Assembly (NCBI RefSeq): GCF_030848505.1 | Contig: NZ_JAVDDU010000001.1 | Location: forward strand, 124,001-188,000 | From: Marinimicrobium hydrolyticum | GTDB taxonomy: Bacteria; Pseudomonadota; Gammaproteobacteria; Pseudomonadales; Cellvibrionaceae | Length of the DNA: 64,000 bases | Direction of reading: 5' to 3' | Shown: positions 14,475 through 22,468 of the stretch, one piece after another | How positions within the stretch are numbered: the stretch's first letter is position 1 | How the letters are laid out: the number at the start of each line of letters is the position of its first letter | Translations under genes and position numbers: made by a program | Notes under the pieces: model-generated | Seen by the model: the letters and a program-made list of their open reading frames with translations, nothing else | Told to the model about the DNA's origin: nothing | Database searches by the model: none

Positions 14475-17375
14475 TTACTGGCAAGCTTCGCAATCCGGCT
14501 CGTCGATGGAGCAGGCCTTGGGCACCGGTGCTGGTGCCGAAGCGCTCGCGCCCACGGGGCCAGTGCTGCCGCCGGAGGACACAGCGTTGTGCGTGCCTTG
14601 GGTCACGGTGGATTTCTCCGTGGAGCTGGCGGCCAGTGCGCGCAGGTAGTAAGTGGTTTTCAAACCACGGTACCAAGCCATGCGGTAGGTGATGTCCAGC
14701 TTTTTGCCGTTGGCGCCGTTGATGTAGAGGTTCAGGCTCTGAGCCTGATCGATCCACTTCTGGCGGCGGCTGGCGGCGTCCACAATCCACTTGGGTTCCA
14801 CTTCAAACGCGGTGGCGTACTGGGCTTTCAGGTCGTCCGGGATGCGGTCGATCTTCTGCACGGAACCTTCGTAGTATTTCAGGTCGTTAACCATGACGTT
14901 GTCCCACAAGTCGCGCGCTTTCAGGTCGCGCACCAGGTAGGGGTTCACCACGGTGAATTCGCCGGACAGGTTCGATTTCACGTACAGGTTTTGATACGTG
15001 GGCTCGATGGATTGGGCCACGCCGGTAATGTTGGCGATGGTGGCGGTGGGTGCAATGGCCATCACGTTGGAGTTGCGCATGCCCTGGGTTTTCACCAGAT
15101 CGCGCAAGCTGTCCCAATCCAGAGTGGTGCTGCGGTCCACTTCGATGTACTTCTCGCCGCGCTCGCGCACCAGGTTTTCGATGGAGTCGATGGGCAGTAC
15201 GCCTTTGCTCCACAGGGAGCCTTCAAAGCTGGCGTAACGGCCACGCTCGGCGGCCAGTTCGCTGGAGGCTTTGATGGCGTAGTAGCTGATGGCTTCCATG
15301 GAAGTATCGGCAAACTGCACGGCGTTGTCGGAACCGTAAGGGATGCGCTGCTTGTACAGTGCGTCCTGGAAGCCCATCAAGCCGAGGCCGATGGGGCGGT
15401 GGCGCATGTTGGAGGTGCGCGCCGCGGCTACCGAGTAGTAGTTAATGTCAATCACGTTATCCAGCATGCGGATGGCGGTCTTGACGGTCTTGGCCAGTTT
15501 GTCCTGGTTGAGTACACCGTCTTCCACGTGCTGTGCCAGGTTTACGGAACCCAGGTTACACACGGCGATTTCTTCGCCGGGTTTGGTGTTCAGGGTAATC
15601 TCGGTACACAGGTTGGAGGAGTGCACCACACCGGCGTGCTGCTGCGGGCTACGCAGGTTGCAGGCATCTTTAAAGGTAATCCAGGGGTGGCCGGTTTCAA
15701 ACAGCATGCCCAGCATTTTCCGCCACAGGTCCAGGGCGCGGACGGTTTTGAACAGGCGCATTTTGCCTTCGGCGACCAGGCGCTCGTATTCCTCATAGCG
15801 TCTTTCGAACGCGAGGCCGTAGAGGTCGTGCAAGTCCGGCACGTCGTTGGGAGAGAACAGGGTCCACTCTTTGTCTTCGAAGACCCGCTTCATAAACAGG
15901 TCCGGTACCCAGTTGGCGGTGTTCATGTCGTGGGTGCGGCGGCGATCGTCACCGGTGTTTTTACGCAGCTCGACAAACTCTTCGATGTCCAGGTGCCAGG
16001 TTTCCAGGTAGGCACACACGGCGCCTTTGCGCTTGCCGCCCTGGTTGACGGCCACGGCGGTGTCGTTGGCTACCTTCAAAAAGGGCACAACGCCTTGCGA
16101 GCGACCGTTGGTGCCTTTGATGTAAGCACCCAGTGAGCGCACGGGCGTCCAGTCGTTACCCAGGCCACCGGCAAATTTGCTCAGCATGGCGTTGTCCTGC
16201 ATGGCACCGTAGATGCCGTGCAGGTCGTCGGGCACGCTGGTCAGGTAGCAGGAGGACAACTGCGGGCGCAGGGTGCCGGCGTTGAACAGGGTGGGCGTGG
16301 AGCTCATGTAGTCGAACGAGCTCAGCAGCTTGTAGAACTCAATGGCGCGCGCTTCGCGGTTGTCTTCTTCCACGGCCAGGCCCATGGCCACGCGCATAAA
16401 GAAAATTTGCGGCAGTTCAATGCGCACGTCGTCGCTGTGAATAAAGTAGCGGTCGTATAGGGTTTGCAGACCCAGGTAGCCGAATTGCAGGTCGCGCTCG
16501 GCGATCAGGGCTTTACCCATTTTTTCCAGGTCGAAGCTCAGCAGCTCCGGAGACAGCAGTTCCAGCTCAACGCCTTTTTGGATATAGGCGGGCAGGGCCT
16601 GGGCGTAGTAGGTTTCCATCTCGGCCTGGGTGGCGGTTTCAGCCACACCCAAAAAGCTCAGCGCCTCGGCGCGGATTTTGTCCAGCAGCAGGCGCGCGGT
16701 GGCGTAGGAGTAGTTGGGCTCTTTTTCCACCAGGGTGCGGGCGGTAATGACCAGGGAGGTGTTGACGTCCTTCAGGTTTACGCCGCTATAGAGGTTGCGC
16801 ATAGCTTCATCAAGGATGGCTTTTTCGCTCACGCCGACCAGCCCGGCACAGGCTTCGCTGACGATGGTGCGCAGGCGGCCGATATCCAGAGGCGCTTTGC
16901 TGCCGTCGTCCAGGGTGACTTCCAGGGCGGGGTAATCCGGGTCCTGGCTCGGCTCATGGGAGCGTTTCTCGGCGCGCTGGCGGGCGTGCTCTTCGCGGTA
17001 GAGTACGTAATCCCGGGCGATTTTGTGTTCGCCGGAACGCATCAGTACCAGTTCAACCTGATCCTGGATCTCTTCAATATGAATGGTGCCACCGGAGGGC
17101 ATGCGGCGCTTGAAGGTGGAGGTAATCTGAGCGGTTAGATTTTCCACCGTCTCGTGTACCCGACCGGACGCGGCCGCGTTGCCGCCTTCGACGGCCAAAA
17201 AGGCCTTGGTCATGGCGATGGACACTTTGCTGGGGTCGTAGGTGACCACTGTGCCGTTGCGCTTGATGACTCGCAATTGGCCCGGTGCCGTAGCGGACAG
17301 TTTGGCTGAACTGGAACCGGAAGCGTTATCCGGTTGAGCGGTGGGAGCAGGGTTGGTCTGGGTTTCTGTGTGCAT
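14475..17375 (-). CDS. nrdA: Ribonucleoside-diphosphate reductase subunit alpha (class Ia)
   Basis: A 966-residue catalytic subunit. Residues about 34-135 form an ATP-cone (VIKRNGTVVTYDPSK). A second, more divergent cone follows at about 152-240, as in the Pseudomonas-type enzymes. The catalytic barrel shows SSCYLTSVPDD, GAVCAYLETWH and NLCTEI with the active-site cysteines, and the C terminus ends EPDCEACQ, the redox-shuttle pair. It reduces ribonucleotides to deoxyribonucleotides with NrdB. The first cone is expected to give ATP/dATP control. Tandem NrdR boxes and a DnaA box lie 250-345 bp upstream. Confidence 0.96.
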   Translation of the reverse strand: MHTETQTNPAPTAQPDNASGSSSAKLSATAPGQLRVIKRNGTVVTYDPSKVSIAMTKAFLAVEGGNAAASGRVHETVENLTAQITSTFKRRMPSGGTIHIEEIQDQVELVLMRSGEHKIARDYVLYREEHARQRAEKRSHEPSQDPDYPALEVTLDDGSKAPLDIGRLRTIVSEACAGLVGVSEKAILDEAMRNLYSGVNLKDVNTSLVITARTLVEKEPNYSYATARLLLDKIRAEALSFLGVAETATQAEMETYYAQALPAYIQKGVELELLSPELLSFDLEKMGKALIAERDLQFGYLGLQTLYDRYFIHSDDVRIELPQIFFMRVAMGLAVEEDNREARAIEFYKLLSSFDYMSSTPTLFNAGTLRPQLSSCYLTSVPDDLHGIYGAMQDNAMLSKFAGGLGNDWTPVRSLGAYIKGTNGRSQGVVPFLKVANDTAVAVNQGGKRKGAVCAYLETWHLDIEEFVELRKNTGDDRRRTHDMNTANWVPDLFMKRVFEDKEWTLFSPNDVPDLHDLYGLAFERRYEEYERLVAEGKMRLFKTVRALDLWRKMLGMLFETGHPWITFKDACNLRSPQQHAGVVHSSNLCTEITLNTKPGEEIAVCNLGSVNLAQHVEDGVLNQDKLAKTVKTAIRMLDNVIDINYYSVAAARTSNMRHRPIGLGLMGFQDALYKQRIPYGSDNAVQFADTSMEAISYYAIKASSELAAERGRYASFEGSLWSKGVLPIDSIENLVRERGEKYIEVDRSTTLDWDSLRDLVKTQGMRNSNVMAIAPTATIANITGVAQSIEPTYQNLYVKSNLSGEFTVVNPYLVRDLKARDLWDNVMVNDLKYYEGSVQKIDRIPDDLKAQYATAFEVEPKWIVDAASRRQKWIDQAQSLNLYINGANGKKLDITYRMAWYRGLKTTYYLRALAASSTEKSTVTQGTHNAVSSGGSTGPVGASASAPAPVPKACSIDEPDCEACQ

Positions 17376-17623
17376 GGACGTCTCCGCGTGGCTTTCCGTT
17401 GCAATTGGGCCTCGGTTAGGCCGTTGTTATCAGGCATATACCCGGCCACCGTCCGTAAGGATGGTTTGTTTGGGTATGAACTTGGGTAAAAAACACATCT
17501 GTACAGCTATTTGGCCGACGTTCGGCGCGTGTGGGGCTGTGAACCCCGAATTTTTATGCTGGTTCGCAGTGCCGAATGGCATCGGCGGGCACGCCCAGAG
17601 CATTAGTGCCTTTTGGGTTGAAA

Positions 17624-17639
17624 ACCCTATATATAGGGG
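17624..17639. promoter_or_regulatory. NrdR box 1
   Basis: ACCCTATATATAGGGG. Its reverse complement fits the NrdR consensus ACACWATATWTWGTGT-type pattern at most positions, with a fully matching CTATATATAG core. NrdR represses ribonucleotide reductase operons when bound to dATP/ATP. Confidence 0.7.
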
Positions 17640-17654
17640 TGCTGTGCGAGTGGG

Positions 17655-17670
17655 CTACAAGATAATGCGG
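17655..17670. promoter_or_regulatory. NrdR box 2
   Basis: CTACAAGATAATGCGG; on the minus strand TATCTTGT matches the consensus half. It begins exactly 31 bp from box 1, three helical turns, the spacing usual for paired NrdR sites. Confidence 0.6.
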
Positions 17671-17709
17671 TTTGACGTTGAATGCAAGGGCGTAAGAGTG
17701 GGGTTTGGC

Positions 17710-17729
17710 TGTGGATAAAGTGTGGGTAA
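17710..17729 (-). promoter_or_regulatory. DnaA box pair upstream of nrdA
   Basis: TGTGGATAA at 17710-17718 is the exact reverse complement of TTATCCACA. TGTGGGTAA at 17721-17729 is a one-mismatch neighbour in the same orientation. DnaA activates nrdAB in E. coli, so a similar role is likely here. Confidence 0.6.
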
Positions 17730-18038
17730 AGAGGCAGGTCAGTGGTTGTATACGTTATAGCGCCCGCGTGGCGCGGGGTGACTCTGAATCGACCCTCCGT
17801 CGCCGAAAACCAGCGGGATTAGACTTTTTAATTCTACCCCAAGGCCGTTAATAGTCCTTAAATTTGTAAACTGCACGCGTGCCGTTTCTTGCTCGCCGAG
17901 TTGCGTGTCGAAACCCCTGCCAGCCTTGAGGGCGGGGCTGGTGTATGGCCCCTCTGACTGGGTAGAATGCCCACCTATCTATGGCCCCGCGCATAGGCGC
18001 TCAGCCCACCCAACGGAAAATACCCAAAGGAAGGTTTC

Positions 18039-18899
18039 ATGGTCGGTGTTAATGAAATTGTTCTGACTTTTAGCTGCCGGGACGCTCACGGCATTGTCGC
18101 TGCCGTGGCCGGCTTGTTTGCGGAGAAGGGATTTAATATCAAGGAGTCCTCACAATTTGAGGACGTGAACGAGCGCCGCTTTTTTATGCGCACGGAGTTT
18201 CAGTGCCCCCCCGGCTACCAGTTGGAAGAGATCAAGGCTCTGTTCGAGCCCGTGGGCGCCCGCTATGAGATGGATTGGCAAATCTTTGATGTGGACACCC
18301 GGCCCCGGGTTCTTATTGCCGTCTCCCAGTGGGGGCATTGCCTGAGCAGCCTGTTGAACAACTGGAAGAATGGCACTCTGCCTATCGATATTGTCGGCGT
18401 GGTGTCCAACCACGAGGTGATGCGCGACTTGACCGAGTGGTACCAGGTGCCTTTTCACTACTTGCCCGTGACCCGCGAGACCAAGCCGGAGCAGGAGGCG
18501 CAGATTTGGGGCCTGGTGCAGGAACAGCGCGCTGACTGCTTGGTACTGGCCCGCTATATGCAAATTCTCTCGGACGACTTGTGCCGTAAGCTAAGCGGCC
18601 GGGCTATTAATATTCACCATTCCTTCCTGCCCGGTTTCAAAGGCGCCAGACCTTATCATCAAGCCTTCGAGCGCGGGGTAAAACTGATCGGCGCCACGGC
18701 TCACTATGTGACCGCCGATTTGGATGAGGGCCCGATCATCGAACAATCGGTGGAGCGGGTGTCCCACGTTCATGTGCCTGAGGAGATGGCCGAAATCGGG
18801 CGAGACATCGAAGCGGTGGTACTGAACCGGGCGGTGCGCTGGCATGCGGAGCACCGGGTGGTGATGAATGGCACCAAGACGGTGGTGTTCTCGCGTTAA
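18039..18899 (+). CDS. purU: Formyltetrahydrofolate deformylase
   Basis: 286 residues: an N-terminal ACT domain (about 6-85; LTFSCRDAHGIVAAVAGLFA) and a formyltransferase-fold domain from about 90 with INIHHSFLPGFKGARPYHQAF and DLDEGPIIEQ, which hold the catalytic Asn, His and Asp. It hydrolyses 10-formyl-THF to formate and THF, supplying formate for purine synthesis and balancing one-carbon pools. The ATG is preceded by AAGGAAGG. It meets the convergent permease gene with a few bases of overlap at the stops. Confidence 0.95.
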   Translation: MVGVNEIVLTFSCRDAHGIVAAVAGLFAEKGFNIKESSQFEDVNERRFFMRTEFQCPPGYQLEEIKALFEPVGARYEMDWQIFDVDTRPRVLIAVSQWGHCLSSLLNNWKNGTLPIDIVGVVSNHEVMRDLTEWYQVPFHYLPVTRETKPEQEAQIWGLVQEQRADCLVLARYMQILSDDLCRKLSGRAINIHHSFLPGFKGARPYHQAFERGVKLIGATAHYVTADLDEGPIIEQSVERVSHVHVPEEMAEIGRDIEAVVLNRAVRWHAEHRVVMNGTKTVVFSR

Positions 18900-20029
18900 T
18901 CGCTGCCGCCTGGGCTTTCCGAATCCTCGGTCTCCAGAGACCGGCTCAGGCTGGTTTTTATCTCGCCCCATACCGCAATAATAAAGGCCGTTAATGGCAC
19001 AGCGAGCAGCATACCAATGATGCCCCCGAAGGTGATGCCCCAGAAAAACAGCGAGATCACCACCAGCGCCGGGTGCAGCCCCGAGTGATGGGCCATAATC
19101 TTGGGGGTGAGAAAGCCGCTTTCGATCGTTTGGACGGTGACAAACACCACTAAGGCCAGCGCCACCAGTTGCCAACTGCCCTCCGGTTGCAAATAAGCCG
19201 TGGGCAGGACAATCAATAAACCGATAACCGTGCCCAGGTAGGGAATGATATTCAGCAGCCCCAAAATGGGGCCGATCAGCAAAGCCGCTTTAATACCGAT
19301 GATACTGAAACCAATGGCGTACAGGGCGCCCATGATGAGCGCTATCACCAGTTGCCCGCGAAAAAAGGCGGTAACGTAACCCAGAAACACTTGAATAAAA
19401 TACAGGAGTTTCTTTTCAGTGGTTTCGGAAAATATCGACAAAACCTCTTCCGCCTGGGCTTTGAGGCCATCCCCCGAGAGCAGCGCAAAGAACAGCCATA
19501 AAGGAATAAAGGCCGCACCCACCAGCAACCCGATATAACTCATAAAGGTTTCGCCGGGCGCTTCAAACTCCGGCATTAAATCTTCCAGCACGCCATCGTC
19601 CATTTGTTCCGACAGCATGGTTACCAATCCGGGGAAGTAGAGTTCGAGCCGGGTGTACCAACTGGCGATAATATCGGGCGCCCGCTCCACCAAATCTCGC
19701 CCCTGCTGAATCACGATCGGCAAAGTGCCAAACAGTAGCGCGGAAAAAAGAATAAAAAATCCGGCCAGCAAAGTGATAGCCGCTGCGAGACGGGAGAAGT
19801 GCAAACGCCTTTGCAGGAAGACCATCACCGGGTTGAGAATCAGCGCTAATATGCCCGCAATCGCTAATGGAAAAATCAAGTTGTAAAAAAACGCGAAGGT
19901 CCGGCCGATTACCCAAATAATAGTGGCGACCAATGCAGCTAGAAGAACGCTAAAGAACACTACTGTCGTGAAACGTATCAGCCGTCGCTGCACTGGCGTA
20001 AAAAAAGAGTTTTGCTCTTGAAGGTCCAC
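18896..20029 (-). CDS. AI-2E family transporter (PerM-like)
   Basis: 377 residues with about eight hydrophobic segments and the AI-2E/PerM family signature in the C-terminal half (GPILGLLNIIPYLGTVIG, and TPKIMAHHSGLHPALVVIS). Members are inner-membrane permeases; some are Na+/H+ antiporters or export autoinducer-like molecules, so the substrate is open. The stop overlaps the purU stop on the opposite strand. The acidic tail rich in S, E and D is cytoplasmic. Confidence 0.88.
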   Translation of the reverse strand: MDLQEQNSFFTPVQRRLIRFTTVVFFSVLLAALVATIIWVIGRTFAFFYNLIFPLAIAGILALILNPVMVFLQRRLHFSRLAAAITLLAGFFILFSALLFGTLPIVIQQGRDLVERAPDIIASWYTRLELYFPGLVTMLSEQMDDGVLEDLMPEFEAPGETFMSYIGLLVGAAFIPLWLFFALLSGDGLKAQAEEVLSIFSETTEKKLLYFIQVFLGYVTAFFRGQLVIALIMGALYAIGFSIIGIKAALLIGPILGLLNIIPYLGTVIGLLIVLPTAYLQPEGSWQLVALALVVFVTVQTIESGFLTPKIMAHHSGLHPALVVISLFFWGITFGGIIGMLLAVPLTAFIIAVWGEIKTSLSRSLETEDSESPGGSD

Positions 20030-20284
20030 AATTCCAACCTTGGATTGAGTCTGTCATTGATGCCCAGGCTAGGGCCGTTGCCTTTAAAACTACTGTTTTT
20101 TTCAGCGTTGTTCTACCCCTTTTAACTGCAAAGCCTTCCCGGCAAAGCCTTAGGCGCCGCTTGGGGGGAGTGGTGCGCCACTTTCGATCTTGAGCATCAG
20201 TTGAAGCATCTCAGGCTCGGGTTTGACAGTCTCTGCTGAGCCGTTGCACCATGAATTGAACACGACAAACGCTCGGAGGCAAGT

Positions 20285-20704
20285 GTGTGGAATTTAGTAT
20301 TCTGCGGTGACCTGGTAACTGGCTTTCAGCGTCAGGAAGTGGTCGAGAACTTGGCGAGTTTGCTGAGAGAAAGCCGCGAGACGGTGGCGGAGGAACTGTT
20401 TACTGGCACTGCCGTGACTTTCCGGCAAGTGGACTCAGAACAGGAGGCCCAGCAGTGGCGTACTGATTTTGCCCGTGCCGGAGCGTTACTCATGGTGTTG
20501 CCCGATGAGTCAGAGCCGGGGGGAGGGGCTTATGCCGGCGCAGACCCAGCCAATACCGATATCGAGGAACCGACCCCAAGGTCCGTCACCGCACGGCTCA
20601 GCGGCATCCGACGCCGCAATTACGCCTTTATGGTTATGGGGGCGGTTGCTTTGGTGCTGGTGGTCATCATTGTGGTAGTGCTTTCTTTGGGGCGCTTGTT
20701 TTAG
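20285..20704 (+). CDS. Hypothetical protein with C-terminal membrane anchor
   Basis: 139 residues from a GTG start. The first 90 are soluble and acidic, with no recognised domain. Residues about 112-135 form a single strongly hydrophobic helix (VVIIVVVLSLG) preceded by RLSGIRRRNY, so the protein is probably tail-anchored with its N-terminal domain in the cytoplasm. It stands alone, between the permease and a repeat-rich spacer. Confidence 0.6.
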   Translation: MWNLVFCGDLVTGFQRQEVVENLASLLRESRETVAEELFTGTAVTFRQVDSEQEAQQWRTDFARAGALLMVLPDESEPGGGAYAGADPANTDIEEPTPRSVTARLSGIRRRNYAFMVMGAVALVLVVIIVVVLSLGRLF

Positions 20705-20848
20705 TAACTGTTCATTGGGGAAGGGGGCGCGTTATTCCCGCGCAAGTGCGCTGCTGTTCCGAAAGATTTGTTTCTTCGTAAGCGAGTTCACGGGCCGCGC
20801 AGTCCGGCGTTAAGGTATTTTTCCCCCAATTCCCATTCTCGCGCCTTT

Positions 20849-20925
20849 CGTCATTCCCGCGGAAGCGGGAATCCATGCTGGCGTGGCGAAAAACTTCTCA
20901 AAAGCTGGATCCCCGCATTCGCGCA
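20849..20925. repeat. REP-like palindromic repeat pair
   Basis: CGTCATTCCCGCGGAAGCGG continues with GAATCCA at 20849-20875, followed by an inverted partner (GCTGGATCCCCGCATTCGCG) at 20904-20923. These match the units at 26984-27291. Such extragenic palindromes are widespread in Gammaproteobacteria. Confidence 0.7.
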
Positions 20926-21084
20926 CTGCTGTTCGGGATAATCTTGGGTAGATGGTGGAGAGCCACGTTTTGTGCGGCTTCGCACTACACTCGAAAATTA
21001 GCTGCTAGCGAGCACCTCGTAAGAGGAGTAACAGGCACTTGGGTTTGAGAAAAGAGTGCCATAGTCCGAGGCTAGTAGGGGCGT

Positions 21085-21176
21085 GCAGGGTGAGTGTTCA
21101 GCAAGCCTCAAAAGAGGGACCTTTTGAGGCAGTCCCCATGGATGGGTTCACGACGTTTGCTGAACACTCACCCTGC
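21085..21176. repeat. 92-bp palindromic element, copy 1
   Basis: Ends are perfect inverted repeats: GCAGGGTGAGTGTTCAGCAA on the left and its reverse complement on the right. Inside is a second hairpin, GCCTCAAAA paired with TTTTGAGGC. A near-identical 92-bp copy lies inverted at 37160-37251. It has the build of a small non-autonomous mobile element or a large REP-type hairpin. Confidence 0.8.
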
Positions 21177-21233
21177 GCGGCCCGAGGGCTAGCTTACGAA
21201 GTTCTAATTCGATTATCTATTCCGGGCAGCAGT

Positions 21234-21254
21234 ACGCGAAAGCGGGAATCCATA
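21234..21254 (+). repeat. Partial REP-like unit
   Basis: ACGCGAAAGCGGGAATCCAT is the right half of the REP-like unit seen at 20849 and 26984. Confidence 0.5.
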
Positions 21255-21332
21255 AGGGTGTAGGCTCAAATCACTTGTATTTCAGCTCCAAATCGGTAAA
21301 GGTAAGCCGCCTTGCTAGCGCGGAAAAAATCT

Positions 21333-21698
21333 ATGGCCACACTGCTATTCAAACTCAACAATGTCCCCGAAGACGAAGCGCAGGAGGTGCGGGAGTTATT
21401 GGCGGAACACGAGTTCGCCACCTACGAAACTCACGCCGGGTTTTGGGGGCTGGGCGTGTCAGCGATTTGGTTGAGCGACAAATCCCAATTGCCGGAGGCG
21501 AAGGCGGTCCTAGGCGCTTATCAAAAAGAGCGCACCGCCCGTCAGCGTCAGCTCTTTCATGAGCAGGAAGCGCAGGGAGAAGTACCGACGGTCAAAGACA
21601 AGCTGTTCTCCCACCCCATTCGGTTCATCTTTATGGTATTGGCCATCATAGTGGTGGCGTCGTTTACGCTCTTGCCGTTTTTGGCGCTGATGGCGTGA
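21333..21698 (+). CDS. DUF6164 family protein
   Basis: 121 residues from the ATG at 21333; the conserved opening LLFKLNNVPEDEAQEVREL is where the family normally begins. A soluble domain (THAGFWGLGVSAIWL, about 35-49) is followed by one C-terminal membrane helix at about 97-118. The fold resembles small DUF2007-like domains. Function unknown. It lies 13 bp before the Hen1-like gene on the same strand and may be co-transcribed with it. Confidence 0.75.
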   Translation: MATLLFKLNNVPEDEAQEVRELLAEHEFATYETHAGFWGLGVSAIWLSDKSQLPEAKAVLGAYQKERTARQRQLFHEQEAQGEVPTVKDKLFSHPIRFIFMVLAIIVVASFTLLPFLALMA

Positions 21699-21710
21699 TG
21701 CCGCTAGGAA

Positions 21711-22337
21711 GTGAATGACATGAGCATGATGACGCAAATGACTGGGCTGCACGAGCAACGGCTCGATCACGTGGCTTCGGTACTGAAAGCGACCGGTGCG
21801 CGGCGTGTTCTGGATCTTGGTTGCGGCAGCGGGTCTTTGCTATACCGCTTGCTGGCAGACTCTCAGTTTGAAGAGGTGGTGGGCTTGGAGCAGTCTGGGG
21901 CTTCTTTGGCTCAAGCGCGGAGCATGCTGGCGGAGTATTTGAATGAATCAGCGCCACGTTTGAAGCTACTGTGCGGTTCCTATACCGATAAGAACGCGCA
22001 CTTGATAGGTTTTGAGACGGCGGCCATGGTGGAAACCATCGAGCATGTGGAGCCGGCGAAATTATCCAAGGTGGAGTTGGCGGTGTTTGGCTACTTTCAG
22101 CCCAAGACGCTCTACATGACTACGCCGAACAGCGAGTACAACCCCCTGTTCGACCTTCCGTCCGGAGTGTTTCGCGAGCCGGATCATAAGTTTGAGTGGA
22201 CTCGCGTCAAGTTTCAACAGTGGGCCAGAGGTGTGGCTCAGCGGCAGGGCTACACGGTGACGTTTTCCGGCATCGGTGACTACCACCCGGATTTTGGTCA
22301 GCCCACTCAGACGGCGTTGTTTAAGCGCAAAGAATAG
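21711..22337 (+). CDS. Hen1-like RNA 3'-terminal methyltransferase domain, stand-alone
   Basis: 208 residues: SAM-binding motif VLDLGCGSGSLLYRL near 34-48, the Hen1 metal-binding signature ETIEHVEP near 107-114, TTPNSEYN near 134-141, and EPDHKFEWTR with the last metal-ligand His near 158. Bacterial Hen1 adds a 2'-O-methyl group to the 3' end of RNA, normally during repair of cleaved tRNA with Pnkp. Here only the methyltransferase part is present and neither neighbour is Pnkp or a ligase. A different member of the Class I methyltransferase group is possible but less likely given the metal motif. Confidence 0.75.
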   Translation: MNDMSMMTQMTGLHEQRLDHVASVLKATGARRVLDLGCGSGSLLYRLLADSQFEEVVGLEQSGASLAQARSMLAEYLNESAPRLKLLCGSYTDKNAHLIGFETAAMVETIEHVEPAKLSKVELAVFGYFQPKTLYMTTPNSEYNPLFDLPSGVFREPDHKFEWTRVKFQQWARGVAQRQGYTVTFSGIGDYHPDFGQPTQTALFKRKE

Positions 22338-22468
22338 CAGGCTATTGAAAAACTATCTCGGTTCTGGCTTCCTGCTTCGCCCTACCTCCTGCATCCATGC
22401 AGTCGTGCGTGGCAGCTGACTGGCATCGCCCGCCTCGAAAACGTTTATCAACAGCCTGTTAGCGCCCT

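Larger units (their letters stand above)
17376..18038. other. Divergent control region between nrdA and purU
   Basis: About 660 bp with no supported gene. It contains two NrdR boxes (17624 and 17655) and a perfect DnaA box with a weaker neighbour (17710 and 17721). The purU ribosome-binding site (AAGGAAGG) is at the right end. Confidence 0.7.
20705..21332. other. Repeat-rich intergenic region
   Basis: About 630 bp without a supported gene. It contains REP-like repeats near 20849-20925 and 21234-21254, and one copy of the 92-bp palindromic element at 21085-21176. Open frames across the element are just its translation. Confidence 0.7.

Noticed and set aside
13196-17138. Long plus-strand open frames opposite nrdB and nrdA (13196-14692, 14472-16136, 16464-17138).
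   Set aside because: They are antisense shadows of highly conserved nrdBA genes with G+C-biased codons; the translations look like low-complexity Val/Gln/His/Gly strings with no family resemblance.
21039-21263. A 74-codon frame across the repeat (and 37094-37324 for copy 2).
   Set aside because: The shared peptide is simply the translation of the 92-bp palindromic element.
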